A stretch of 64,000 nt of DNA from Ramlibacter terrae (GTDB lineage Bacteria; Pseudomonadota; Gammaproteobacteria; Burkholderiales; Burkholderiaceae_C). Below, one piece after another: positions 49,453 through 59,243 of the stretch. Position 1 is the stretch's first letter; each line of letters begins with the position of its first letter. Both the position numbers and the translations under genes were made by a program. The notes beneath the pieces are model-generated. The model was not told where the DNA came from. It saw only the letters and a list, made by a program, of their open reading frames with translations, and did not search any database. The stretch spans positions 1,736,001-1,800,000 of the forward strand of contig CP053418.1 of NCBI GenBank assembly GCA_013127575.1, given 5' to 3'.

Positions 49453-49826
49453 GGGGCTGCACCGGTTTCGACGTGGGTTCGGACACGCAGCAGGGCATGT
49501 CGAGGCTCAGCTACCTCGTAAATCCAACTGAAACAAACCAACTGCGAACGATAACTCGTACGCCCTCGCCGCTTAATTGCGCGTGAGCCTTGCAACGGTT
49601 GGCCGATGGGCCGGGCTGAAGGGGTAACCTGACAGCTGCAAGGTAATCTACATTGGCTGGCCCCGATCCGGGTACCTTGGGTCAGGGCGAGAAAATAGGG
49701 TGCTGGCCGGCTTGATAGCGTGTGACTGCGCGATCTGGCTGGCGAGAATCAAATCAGATCACTAAACATGTAGAACTGTTCGTAGAAGGCTTGCGGACGC
49801 GGGTTCAATTCCCGCCAGCTCCACCA
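49453..49826 (+). ncRNA. ssrA: tmRNA
   Basis: One-piece tmRNA of about 374 bases. The 5' end GGGGCTG pairs with CAGCTCC before ACCA at the 3' end; the T-arm reads GGGTTCAATTCCCGCC. The reading frame begins at GCG after AACCAACT and encodes the tag ANDNSYALAA before TAA, so with the charged Ala the degradation tag is AANDNSYALAA. It rescues stalled ribosomes together with SmpB. CCA is encoded. Confidence 0.97.
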
Positions 49827-49833
49827 CCATTCG

Positions 49834-49869
49834 AAGGCCGCTCGGTGATTCTCACCGAGCGGCCTTTTT
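49834..49869 (+). terminator. Rho-independent terminator of ssrA
   Basis: Long perfect stem AAGGCCGCTCGGTGA/TCACCGAGCGGCCTT with loop TTC and a following TTT, starting 8 bases after the tmRNA CCA end. The stop codon of the convergent membrane-protein gene lies inside the stem. Confidence 0.92.
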
Positions 49870-51379
49870 CAATGCGAATCCGTCGTGGATGTCGTAGCAG
49901 CATTCGAGCATGCGGCGCGTGGTGGGAAGCACCGGACGCGGGCTTTCCCACCGGTGGGCCCAGATGAAGACGCTCGGGCCGGCGCCGATCAGCTCGCGCC
50001 CGAATGCTTCGGAGGACGGCGCTTCCGGCGTCCTCACATCGCCCTGGACCAGCGGCGGCCAGCGGACCCCCGCCCAATGGAAGAACGCATCGTGCAGGCA
50101 CACCGGGTTGGTGTCGAAGGTCGCGAGGATCTTGCCTCCCAGCCGGCGGCAGACCTCGGATCGCACCCGCAGTTGTCCGGTGAGGTTCCGCTGCCCCCTG
50201 TCGGTGACGATCAGGCTCACCAGTTCGGGCGCCGCAAGCCGGGCAAGGTCTTCCTCGCGCAGGGCAGCGTCGAGGGTGAGGTGGAACAGCGAGACGTTCG
50301 GCGGTGACTCCCCCTTGAGCGCGTAGCCCGCCGCTCCCGCCAGCAGCGCGGCCGCAAACGCGGCGGGTATCGCGGAGGCCCAGCGGGCGGAGACGCTCAC
50401 CAGGCCGAAGACCACCGGCACGGCCGCCCAGCCATAGACGTATTCGAAGGGCAGGGGATCCAGCACGATCATCAGGATCTGTCCCCCGCACGCCACCGCG
50501 ACGATCACGCCGCGTTCGCGATGGGGGTTCGCATCAGCCGCAGCCCCGCGAGCAGGCCGCCCGCGATCAGCAGCGTGAGCGGGATGCGCGCCGGCTGGAA
50601 GAAGCGCGTGGCCGGGGTCATGGCCGGGCGGGTCACCTGCACGGGGTCCATGAAGCAGGAACGTATGACGAGCGTGACCCATTCCGGAGCAGCCCGGGTA
50701 GACCAGCGCGCCCGCCGCGACGAAGCCGCCGGCGACCAGCAACAAGGCCCGGACGGCCGCCCAGTGGCGGGCGTGGACCGTCAGGTAAAGCAGCAGCAGG
50801 CCGAACACGCCGACCATGCCGGGAGCGCGCGCCGAAAACAGGAGGGCCAGTCCACCGAGCACCGCGGCGGCGACGAGACGGCGCACGGACCGGCCCCCCA
50901 GCAGCAGCGCCCACGCCGCGTTCATCAGCAGCAGCCCGAGCGTGTCGGAGCGAATCTCCACCATGCGGGCAAGCACCACGAACACCAGCAGCAGCGCGGC
51001 CGCGCCCAGCCTGCCGGAACCGCGCCAGCGGCCCCGCGCCGCGCCCGAGCGTCCATGCAAGCGCCGGTACGCCGCGATGACCGCCGCGGATAACGCGCGA
51101 ACTCCCCAGACGAAAGAAAGGTCCGTCGGCGCCGTCGAGATGGACCGGACCAGCGGTTCGAGGAGCAGGAAGTAGGCGGGCAGGTGGCCGCTGGAGAACT
51201 CGACGTACTGCCGCTTGCCCCTGGTTGACCAGCCAGAGGATGTGGGTGAAGTAGACCTCGTCCGGGTTCAGGGGCCCGACCACCTGCCTCAGGAAAGCGC
51301 AGTACAGCCAGAAGGCGAGGCCCAGGCCCGTGAGTGCGACCCGGGGGTTCTTCCAGCGGGGTCCGTTTGAACTGGGCAA
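49852..51379 (-). CDS. Polytopic membrane protein, probable GT39/ArnT-like glycosyltransferase
   Basis: About 510 residues with eight or more hydrophobic segments and a soluble C-terminal part. The N-terminal loop after helix one, PLNPDEVYFTHILWLVNQGK, has the acidic pair expected of GT-C transferases that use lipid-linked sugars. Further helices: LGLLLMNAAWALLLGG, GVFGLLLLYLTVHARHW, FVAAGALVYPG. The C-terminal domain (LVSLIVTDRGQRNLTGQLRV, GAGPSVFIWAHRWESP) resembles that of other surface-glycan membrane proteins. No donor or acceptor can be named. The frame breaks near 51222, 50692 and 50520. Its stop codon sits inside the ssrA terminator. Confidence 0.7.
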
Positions 51380-51474
51380 GATGCGCGCGAGTGTAGCCGG
51401 GCCGCTTCGCGGCTCAGGCCAGGTCGGCCCTCAGGTTTTCCAGTGCCGTGGCGCGATCGCGGTGAGGTGCGCCT

Positions 51475-51669
51475 TCAACGCTTGCGCGCATGCCGTGCCC
51501 CGGCCTTTTGCACGGCCTGCGGGGCGAAAGTCGGCAGCGACCCGAGCAGGAGGGTGCGGCCGCATTGGGCGCACCAGTATTGCCGGCGACCGATGAAAAG
51601 CCGGGTCCACCAGCTTCGGTGAACCCGCGTGTAGTTGTGCCTGCCGCATCCGCAGGGTCTCAGGTCCAT
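51475..51669 (-). CDS. Small zinc-ribbon protein
   Basis: 64 residues, unbroken. Two Cys pairs, CGC near residue 6 and CAQC near residue 33, flank an aromatic/basic loop (RRQYWCAQCGRTLLLG), as in treble-clef or zinc-ribbon proteins. ATG 51669 has AGGTGGAG upstream. No family recognised. It stands alone between the membrane glycosyltransferase-like gene and the DUF4838 gene, so it could be spurious. Confidence 0.45.
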   Translation of the reverse strand: MDLRPCGCGRHNYTRVHRSWWTRLFIGRRQYWCAQCGRTLLLGSLPTFAPQAVQKAGARHARKR

Positions 51670-51792
51670 GCTCCACCTCTGGCTCGACCATAGCCAGATG
51701 CGCCGGAAAGCTCAAGTTCGCACGGCGGCGGGACGGCCCGGCGTTGCTGCGATGACGCATTGCGCTCGCACGCGCGGGTGGAGAATGCCGCC

Positions 51793-54307
51793 ATGCAGCG
51801 CCTGACCTGGCTAGCCCTCCTGCTTTCGGGATCCGTCTGGCCGAACCCCAGTTGCTCCAGCTGGCGGCCGGCGGGACGAGCCTGGTTCCGGTCGTCGTCG
51901 CGCCGGACGCCACGCCGAGGGTGCGGCGCGCCGCTGACGATCTTGCCTCCTACCTCGGCCGCATCGCAGGTGTGCGCTTCGAGGTGAGGGTCGGCGACGG
52001 CAGCCGGGCATCGCCGTGGGCGTCGCGAGCAGCTTCCGGGGCTTGCAGCCGCCCGCCGGACTGTCGATCCCGGATCCGCTGGCGGCGGAGCGCTACTTCC
52101 TGCAAACGCGCAGCGGCGGCGCACTCATCCTCGGCGCCAGCGAGACGGCCGTGGAGCACGGTGTCTGGGATTTTCTGTACCGGCTCGGGTACCGCCAGTT
52201 CTTTCCCGGCCCACGCTGGGAGGTCGTGCCGCACCGTCCGGACCTCTCCGCCAGCATCGAGGCCGACGAGACGCCCAGCTACCGCTCGCGCCGCATCTGG
52301 TACGGGCATGGTGCCGGGACTACGCTGCCGCGCCGTACCAGGAGTGGACCGCGCGCAACCGCACCGCCGGCGGCGTCGACCTGCAGACCGGCCACGCCTA
52401 TGGCGAGATCATCCTGGCGCTGCAGGCGGAATTCGAGCGGCATCCCGAGTACTACCCGCTCATCGACGGCCGCAGGAAGCCGGGCAAGGAGGCCAAGCTG
52501 TGCATCGGGAACGAAGAGCTGCGGCGGCTGGTGGTGGCCTACCGGGTGGAGAAGCTGCGCAAGAGGCCGGCCCTTGCGAGCGTCTCTGTCGATCCCAGCG
52601 ACGGTGGCGGCTGGTGCGAGTGCGAGAAGTGCAGGGCGCTGGGCTCCATCAGCGATCGCGTGGCGATTCTGGCCAATGAGGTGGCGGCAGCGGTAGGCGC
52701 CGAGTCGCCCGGCAAGCTGGTGGGCCTGTACGCATACAACCACCATTCGCCGGCTCCCTCCGTGCGGATCGCGCCGAACGTGGTGGTGAGCGTGGCCACC
52801 GCCTTCCTGCATGGCGACCAGACGGTCGAAGAGATCATGGACGGCTGGGGCCGGCAGGGCGCCGTGCTGGGCGTGCGGGAGTACTACGCGGTCAACACAT
52901 GGGACCGCGACCAGCCCGCGCAGTCGCGCGGCGCCAACCTCGCCTACCTGTCCCGGACCATCCCGGGCTTCCACGCGCGAGGCGCCCGTTTCATGTCGGC
53001 CGAGTCCAGCGACAACTGGGGTCCCAACGGGCTCGGGTACTACATCGCGAGCCGGCTGCTCTGGGATGTGCGCCAGGCCCAGCGGGTCCCCGAGCTGGTG
53101 GACGACTTCCTCGCGCGCGCCTTCGGCCCCGCCAGGAGCCGATGCGGGAGTTCTACGCGCAGCTCGATGGGTCCAGTCCGCACCTCGGTGTCGACGACCG
53201 GTCGGCCGCATGTTCCGCGCGCTGGCCCGGGCGAGGGAGCTTGCCGGCCGTGCCGCCGACGTGCAGGGGCGCCCGGATGAGCTGGTCGAGTATGCGCACT
53301 ACGTGGTGCTGTACCAGCGCTACGCGAGAGCCGGCGGCCTGGAGCGGCAGGCCGCATTCGAGGCGCTGATCCGGCATGCGTACCGGATGCGCCAGACGAT
53401 GCTGGTGCACGCCAAGGCGCTGTACCGCGACCTGCCATTGCGGGACAAGTCCGTGAGCGTGCCCGCGGAGGCGGCGTGGAACATTCCGGAAGGCAAGAAC
53501 CCTCGGAAGTCGTCGCGGCCGTTCGACCGCGACGAGCTTGCCGCGATGGTGAGCGAGGGTGTCCTGCACCATCCTCCCGCCGCCGCGACCTTCGCGGCCG
53601 TGGCGTTCAGCGAACAACTGGTGCGCGCGCCCGGCCCGGGCCGCACGGAGGCCGAGGCCGGCGGCATGGGGCCGGCACGGGGTGTCCAGACCTTCCTGGC
53701 GCACATCGCGGACGCGCCCTCGGATATCGAGCTGAGCGTGTCCGCGCAGCGCTCCGGTTCCAGTGCGCCCGTCGACCGAATCCGGATCGAGGCGTGGAAG
53801 GTCGGCGGTCCCAGCGAAACCGGGGAGAACGAGACGCTCGCCGCGCAATCCTCGGCGCCCGCGGACGGCGCCGTCCACGCATTGCGCCTCCGGGCCGGTG
53901 CTGCGGGCCTTTACCGGGTGGCCGTCGATAGCGGGACGGCGGCTGCGCAGGTCGAGTTCGCTGACCCCCTGCCCTTTGTCGTCCCCTCCACGAGCGTCAC
54001 GCCGATGAACGAGGGGCACGAGCACTGGACAGCCTACTTCCACGTGCCCGGGGGCACTTCCACCATCGGCTTGTTCGGAGGGGAGCACGGAGAGGTGCAG
54101 GACAGCCAGAACCGCACGGTCTTCTGGCTGAACGGGCGGCCGCGCGGCTATCACGCGTTTCCCGTCCCGCAGGGCGAGGACGGCAAGACGTGGCGCGTCC
54201 GGTATGCGCGGGGCGGCATCCGGCTCCTGACGGTGCCTTCGTATTTCGCGCCCTCGGCCGCGCGGCTGCTGGTCCCGGCCGAGGCGCTGCCAACCATCGC
54301 ACGGTAA
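51793..54307 (+). CDS. Exported DUF4838 protein, probable carbohydrate-active enzyme
   Basis: About 839 residues. N-terminal signal (MQRLTWLALLLSGS), then a GH20/GH67-type N-domain (PRVRRAADDLASYLGRIAGV, LILGASETAVEHGVWDFLYR, YRQFFPGPRWEVVPHRPDL), a DUF4838 barrel (SVSVDPSDGGGWCECEKCRA, LVGLYAYNHHSPAPSVRIAP, SAESSDNWGPNGLGYYIASR) and a C-terminal beta-sandwich-like domain (HEHWTAYFHVPGGTSTIGLF). DUF4838 proteins occur with glycan-degrading or glycan-building genes; activity unknown. It heads the glycan gene run but is 168 bases from the next gene. The frame breaks near 51832, 52010, 52313, 53143 and 53206, all CCWGG sites. Confidence 0.82.
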
Positions 54308-54475
54308 GCCCTCGCGCGGCAGCCGAAGGGTGGAAGCAAAACCTTCTTCGGCTATCATCCGCCGCTCTACTGTCGAGGGCGGGCCATGCATTGTTCGAGT
54401 GGGTTTGTGGGAGGGGCGGACTTCGTGCCGCCTGCCCTGCGGACTTGCCACGCAAGCCCCATCTCCTGAGACGCC

Positions 54476-55169
54476 GTGGGCAAGAAGATCGCCATCGTCC
54501 AGTCGAACTACATTCCCCGGAAAGGGTACTTCGACCTGATCGCTTCCGTCGATGAATTCATCCTCTACGACGACATGCAGTACACGCGTCGCGACTGGCG
54601 CAATCGCAACCAGATCAAGACCCCGGCGGGCGTGCAGTGGCTCACCGTCCCGGTGAAGGTCCGCGGCAAGTACTTCCAGAAGATCAGCGAGACGGAGATC
54701 GACGGCGTGGATTGGGCCGCCTCCCACTGGAAGGCCCGGCGCAGAACTACCGCCGCGCGCCGCACTTCGCGGAGATCGCGGCGTGGCTGGAACCCTTGTA
54801 CGCCGAGGCCCACACGCACCTTTCGCAGCTCAATCAGCGTTTTCTCGAGCAGGTCTGCGCCTATCTGGAGATTCCGACCCGCATCGGACGCTCGAGCGAC
54901 CACGTGCTCGTCGAAGGCAAGACGGAGCGGCTGGCGCACCTGTGCAGCGAGCTGGGCGGCACCGAGTACGTGTCCGGGCCGTCCGCGCGCGACTACATCG
55001 AGCCGCGGTGCTTCGATGCGCTCGGCATCGAATTGACTGGTTCGACTACGCCGGGTATCCGGGCTACCCGCAGCTCTGGGGAGAGTTCGTGCACGGCGTG
55101 AGCGTGGTGGACCTGCTGTTCAATTGCGGGCGCGATGCACCCCGGTACATGAAGTTCGCCGCAGCATGA
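54476..55169 (+). CDS. WbqC-family protein
   Basis: About 231 residues of the WbqC-like family, found in O-antigen and glycan clusters: [40 protein letters not shown], the [16 protein letters not shown] block, and [20 protein letters not shown] near the C-terminus. The biochemical role of WbqC proteins is not settled; they are often beside amino-sugar or acyl transfer genes. GTG 54476 is used as start. Stop overlaps the GT2 start by ATGA at 55166. The frame breaks near 54740 (GCCCTGG) and 55040. Confidence 0.87.
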
Positions 55170-56122
55170 AACTCTCGATCGTCGCCACCCTCTACCGCTC
55201 GGCACGGTACATCCCGGAGTTCCACGCCCGCTGCACGAAGGTGGCCCGGGAACTTGCCGGGGACGACTACGAAATCGTGCTCGTGAACGACGGCTCGCCG
55301 GACGACAGCCCGGACGTCGCCGTGAAGCTGGCGGAGACCGATCCGAACGTGGTGGTGGTGGACCTCTCGCGCAATTTCGGGCACCACAAGGCGATGATGA
55401 CGGGCCTCGAACATGCCCGCGGCGAGCGCATCTTCCTCATCGACAGCGACCTCGAGGAGGAGCCCGAATGGCTGCTGCTCCCCTTTGCCAGGTCGATGGA
55501 GGACCGGAAGGCCGACGTGGTCTACGGCCGCCGGGAGGCGCGCAAGGGCAGCTGGTTCGAACGCTGGAGCGGCGAGGTGTACTACACCGTCTTCAACTGG
55601 CTCACCAAGATCGATCATCCGCGCAACATCGTCACGGCGCGCCTGATGAGCCGGCGCTACGTCGATGCGCTGCTGCGGTACCGCGAGCGGGAACTGGTGA
55701 TCTCCTGCCTGTGGGTGACGACCGGCTTCCGGCAGGTCGAGCATGTCGTGAAGAAGCACGCGACCAGCGCGACCACCTACAGCCTGCGGCACAAGTTCAC
55801 GCATGCGGTGAACGCGATCACCTCGTTCAGCGAGGCTCCGCTGCGGCTGATCTTCTACGTCGGCACCGTGCTGTTCACCGTCGCGATGCTCTATGCGCTC
55901 AAGCTCGTCGTGTTCCGCATCCTCTATTCCGAGGCCGTCGACGGCTGGACGTCGGTGATGGTCTCGGTGTGGGTGCTGGGCGGGCTCATGATCTCGTTCG
56001 TGGGCATCATCGGGATCTACCTGTCCAAGGTGTTTTCCGAAACCAAGCAGCGCCCCTATACCATCGTCAGGGACATCCACGGACAGTCCCGCACCCATCC
56101 GCCGCGCGAGATCAACCCATGA
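55166..56122 (+). CDS. Family 2 glycosyltransferase, polyprenyl-phosphate sugar synthase type
   Basis: 318 residues, unbroken. GT-A domain: LSIVATLYRSARYIPEF, IVLVNDGSPDDSPDV, SRNFGHHKAMMTGLEHARGE, and FLIDSDLEEEPEW with the DxD metal site. Two C-terminal membrane helices (LRLIFYVGTVLFTVAMLYAL, VWVLGGLMISFVGIIGIYL) as in dolichyl/undecaprenyl-phosphate sugar synthases such as ArnC. It probably loads a sugar onto undecaprenyl phosphate for a GT-C enzyme, for which the polytopic proteins at 49852 and 61451 are candidates. ATGA overlaps on both sides. Confidence 0.9.
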   Translation: MKLSIVATLYRSARYIPEFHARCTKVARELAGDDYEIVLVNDGSPDDSPDVAVKLAETDPNVVVVDLSRNFGHHKAMMTGLEHARGERIFLIDSDLEEEPEWLLLPFARSMEDRKADVVYGRREARKGSWFERWSGEVYYTVFNWLTKIDHPRNIVTARLMSRRYVDALLRYRERELVISCLWVTTGFRQVEHVVKKHATSATTYSLRHKFTHAVNAITSFSEAPLRLIFYVGTVLFTVAMLYALKLVVFRILYSEAVDGWTSVMVSVWVLGGLMISFVGIIGIYLSKVFSETKQRPYTIVRDIHGQSRTHPPREINP

Positions 56123-56951
56123 ACACCGAAAGCAAATCCGGGGAACACGCCTATGGGCGGGTGAACCAGCTGACTCTGGGGACGAGGTCGACTGCCACGC
56201 CGAGGAACTCGCCCTCCGTGGCTTCACGGTGATGCCCGGCCTGTATGGAGAGGACGAACTGCAGGAATGGCGGCGGCGCGTGGACGCGGTGTACGCCCGC
56301 CGGGAGGCCGGCTTCGGGCAGCAGCGGCTGGCCGCGATCGGCGACCGCGACGTCGCCCGCGCGCCCCTGCTGTACGACTTCGAGTTCACCCGGATGGCCG
56401 CGCATCCGCGCGTGCTCGCGCTGATGCAGCGGGTGCTGGGGGAGTGGTTCATCCTGAACGTGCAGAACGCGATCATCAACCGGCCGTCCGACGCCCACCA
56501 TCAGGCTGCGTGGCACCGCGACCTGCCCTACCAGAACTACGTGATCACGCGGCCGCTCGCCATCTCCTGCCTCGTCACGCTGGACGCGTTCTCCGAGGCA
56601 ACGGGCGGGACGCAGGTGCTGCCGTTCACGCACAAGACGGAGGTCCTCCCGTCGACAGCCTACATTTCGAAGCACCGGTTGACCGCCGCCGCCCCGGCCG
56701 GGTCGGCCATCATCTTCGATGCGATGCTGTTCCACCGCGCCGGCTCGAACGGCTCGCAGCAGGTCCGCCGCGGCGTCAACCACGTGTACTCCACGCCCAT
56801 CCTCAAGCAGAACTATGACTTCCCCCGTGCGCTCGGCGCGCGCGCCGACTTGAGCCCGGCGCTCGAGCGCCTGCTCGGCTACTCCTCGCAGGTGCCGGTC
56901 GACGAGCGCGCCTGGCGCGATCAGCGCGCTGCCAGGCTGGGGGTCCACTGA
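56119..56951 (+). CDS. Phytanoyl-CoA dioxygenase (PhyH) family enzyme
   Basis: Fe(II)/2-oxoglutarate-dependent oxygenase, about 278 residues. Iron site HxD in AAWHRDLPYQNY, distal His in AMLFHRAGSNGS with the downstream Arg for 2-oxoglutarate in QQVRRGVNHVYS. The start at ATG 56119 overlaps the GT2 stop and needs one extra G in a GGGG run near 56182; this joins NTESKSGEHAYGRVNQLTLG to the body. In a glycan operon it may hydroxylate a sugar, lipid or aglycone group; this is inference. The stop shares a base with the next ATG. Confidence 0.85.
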
Positions 56952-57960
56952 TGGCCGGCCTGCCTGCCGCCGGCGCGGCGAACCCGGATGGCTATGTCTG
57001 TCCCATCACGAAGGAGCCGCTCGCGGACGGGCCCGAGGGATTGAGGCGCGCCGACGGTGTCCTGTATCCCCTGGCTGGCCAGCGACGGCGCCCGCGTCGC
57101 CGACTTCGTGGCGGGTCATGCCCGCCTGCAGTCGGACAAGCAGACGCAGGCGATGTACAACTCGCCGCATGCGAGCGAGATCTACCGCAACTTCCTCGAC
57201 TGGCTCTTCACCTCCTTCGCGGTACGGGAAGATGCGTTTCGCGCGTCGCTGGTGGAGCGCCTGCGCCTGCAGCCGGGCCAGCGGGTACTGGTCACCGGCT
57301 GCGGACTGGGCGAAGACCTTCCACTGATCGCTGCGCAGGTTGGCCCGGAGGGTGCGATCTACGCGCAGGACCTCGCCAAGCGCATGGTGCTGCACGCGCG
57401 CGAACGCTATCCCGCGCACCTGTGCGTGCCGCGTTGGTCGGTCGGCGACGCCCCGGAACTCCCGTTCGCCGATGGCTTCTTCGATGCGGTGTTCCACTTC
57501 GGCGGCATCAACCTGTTCGGCGACATGCCGCGGGCCATCGGGGAGATGGCCCGCGTCACGCGCGCAGGCGGTCGCGTGGTGTTCGGGGACGAGGGCGTGG
57601 CGCCGTGGCTGCGCGGCACCGAATACGGGCGGGTTGCCATCGCCAACATCCCGCTGTGGCAAAGCCGGTGCCACTGGAATCGCTTCCCGCCGGGATCGAC
57701 GAGGTGCATTGCACCGGGTCCCGGGCAGTGCTTCTACCTCGTCGACTTCGTCGTGGCCCCACAGGGGCCGCACATGGACTGGACGTGCCCCACAAGGGGC
57801 GTCGTGGCGGCACGGCCCGCACGCGCGCCTATGGCCAGCTCGAAGGCGTCACGCCCGGCGCCCGCCAGCAGGCGGCCGACGCGGCTGCGCGCGAAGGCGT
57901 CAGCCTCCACGAGTGGCTCGACCGCGTGGTGCGTGCCGCCGCCGGCGGGGGCCGCAATGA
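56951..57960 (+). CDS. SAM methyltransferase with Trm112-like start and C-terminal helix-loop extension
   Basis: About 337 residues. Residues 10-60 resemble a Trm112/YcaR-type segment (YVCPITKEPLADGPEGLRRA); the core is a class I methyltransferase (VLVTGCGLGEDLPLIAAQVG, APELPFADGFFDAVFHFGGI, MARVTRAGGRVVFGDEGVAP). After the core comes LEGVTPGARQQAADAAAREG and SLHEWLDRVVRAAA, which looks like the ribbon-helix of HicB-type proteins and is unusual. The frame breaks near 57070, 57690, 57715, 57777 and about 57945; the last puts the stop at 57958, overlapping the next ATG. Substrate unknown. Confidence 0.78.
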
Positions 57961-58583
57961 GCGAGCGGAGCGGCATGCTCGACAGGGTCGCGAGCTACTA
58001 CTCCGACAAGCTCGCACTCCACGGGGAAACCCCGCTGGGCGTGGACTGGAACGGTGCCGAGGGCCGGGTCCTGCGCTTCGAGCAGTTGGCCCGCGTCATC
58101 GACGCCGACGGCCGGTTCACGGTCAATGATCTCGGCTGCGGCTACGGCGCCTTCCTCGAGTTTCTCCGTCCCCGGCACGAAGGCTTCCACTACAACGGCT
58201 ACGACGTCTCGGAGGAGATGGTGCGCGCCGCCCGCGCACGCTTGCCCGGGTCCGACGCCACTTTTTCCGTGGCGGCGGCGCCGGCCGAAGACGCGGATTT
58301 CGGCATTGCCAGCGGCATCTTCAACGTGCGCTTGGGCGCGGACGAACCCACATGGGAGGCGTACATCGCGGCCACGCTCGACGACCTCCACCGCACGAGC
58401 CGGCGCGGCTTCGCCTTCAACTGCCTCACGTCGTATTCGGACCCGGACCGGATGCGCCCCGACCTTCACTATGCCGATCCGTGCCGGCTGTTCGACTTGT
58501 GCAAGCGCCGCTTCTCTCGCCAGGTGGCCCTGCTGCACGACTACGGCCTCTATGAATTCACGATCCTCGTAAGGAAGTCATGA
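57957..58583 (+). CDS. Class I SAM-dependent methyltransferase
   Basis: 208 residues, unbroken. SAM motif VNDLGCGYGAFLEFLRPRHE, YNGYDVSEEMVRAARARLPG, then GIASGIFNVRLGADEPTWEA and RRGFAFNCLTSYSDPDRMRP, a pattern common in small methyltransferases of glycan clusters. No signal or membrane segment. Coupled by ATGA to the preceding methyltransferase and to the acyltransferase that follows. Confidence 0.88.
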   Translation: MSERSGMLDRVASYYSDKLALHGETPLGVDWNGAEGRVLRFEQLARVIDADGRFTVNDLGCGYGAFLEFLRPRHEGFHYNGYDVSEEMVRAARARLPGSDATFSVAAAPAEDADFGIASGIFNVRLGADEPTWEAYIAATLDDLHRTSRRGFAFNCLTSYSDPDRMRPDLHYADPCRLFDLCKRRFSRQVALLHDYGLYEFTILVRKS

Positions 58584-59241
58584 AACCCGTCGTGATCTTC
58601 GGAGCAGGCGACATCGCCGAACTGGCAGGCCACTACTTCCGCACCGACAGCGACAGGCGCGTGGAAGCTTTCACGGTGGACGGGGCTTACGTCAAGGAGA
58701 CCACGTTCCGGGGGCTTCCCGTCGTGGCGTTCGAAGAGTTGGCGGCGGCCTATCCGCCGTCCACGCACGATGTGTTCGTCGCGGTCAGCTACACCAGCTG
58801 AACGCCGTGCGGCGCGAGAAGTACCTCGCCGCCAAGGCGGCGGGCTACGGGATCGCCAGCTACGTGAGCTCGCGCGCCACCGTGCTGAACGAAGGCCGCA
58901 TCGGCGAGAACTGCTTCATCCTCGAAGACAACACGGTGCAGCCCTTCGTGGTGATCGGCAACAACGTGACGCTCTGGAGCGGCAACCACATCGGCCACCA
59001 TTCGACGATCCACGACCACTGCTTCCTGGCTTCGCACATCGTGGTGTCCGGCGGCGTGGAGATCGGCGAGTCCTGCTTCATCGGGGTCAACGTCACGTTG
59101 CGCGACCACATCCGCATCGGGGAGCGCTGCGTGATCGGGGCCGGCGCGCTGTTGCTCGAGGATGCCGAGCCGGAGGGCGTGTACATCGGACCCGCCACCG
59201 AGCGCGCGCGCGTGCCGAGCAGCCGCCTCAGGAAGATCTGA
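58580..59241 (+). CDS. PglD/NeuD-type hexapeptide acyltransferase
   Basis: About 220 residues: an N-terminal Rossmann-like PglD_N domain (VVIFGAGDIAELAGHYFRT) and a C-terminal left-handed beta helix built of hexapeptide repeats (NEGRIGENCFILEDNTVQPF, VVIGNNVTLWSGNHIGHHST, GGVEIGESCFIGVNVTLRDH, IRIGERCVIGAGALLL). His in GHHST is the likely catalytic base. Such enzymes acetylate 4-amino sugars, so it may act on the product of the WecE-type transaminase nearby. One break near 58796 (CAGCTGAAC for CAGCCTGAAC). Confidence 0.87.
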
Positions 59242-59243
59242 GG

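Noticed and set aside
54308..54475. A gene between the DUF4838 and WbqC genes.
   Set aside because: No frame with plausible start and coding bias; only a weak TATCAT element near 54353 was seen.
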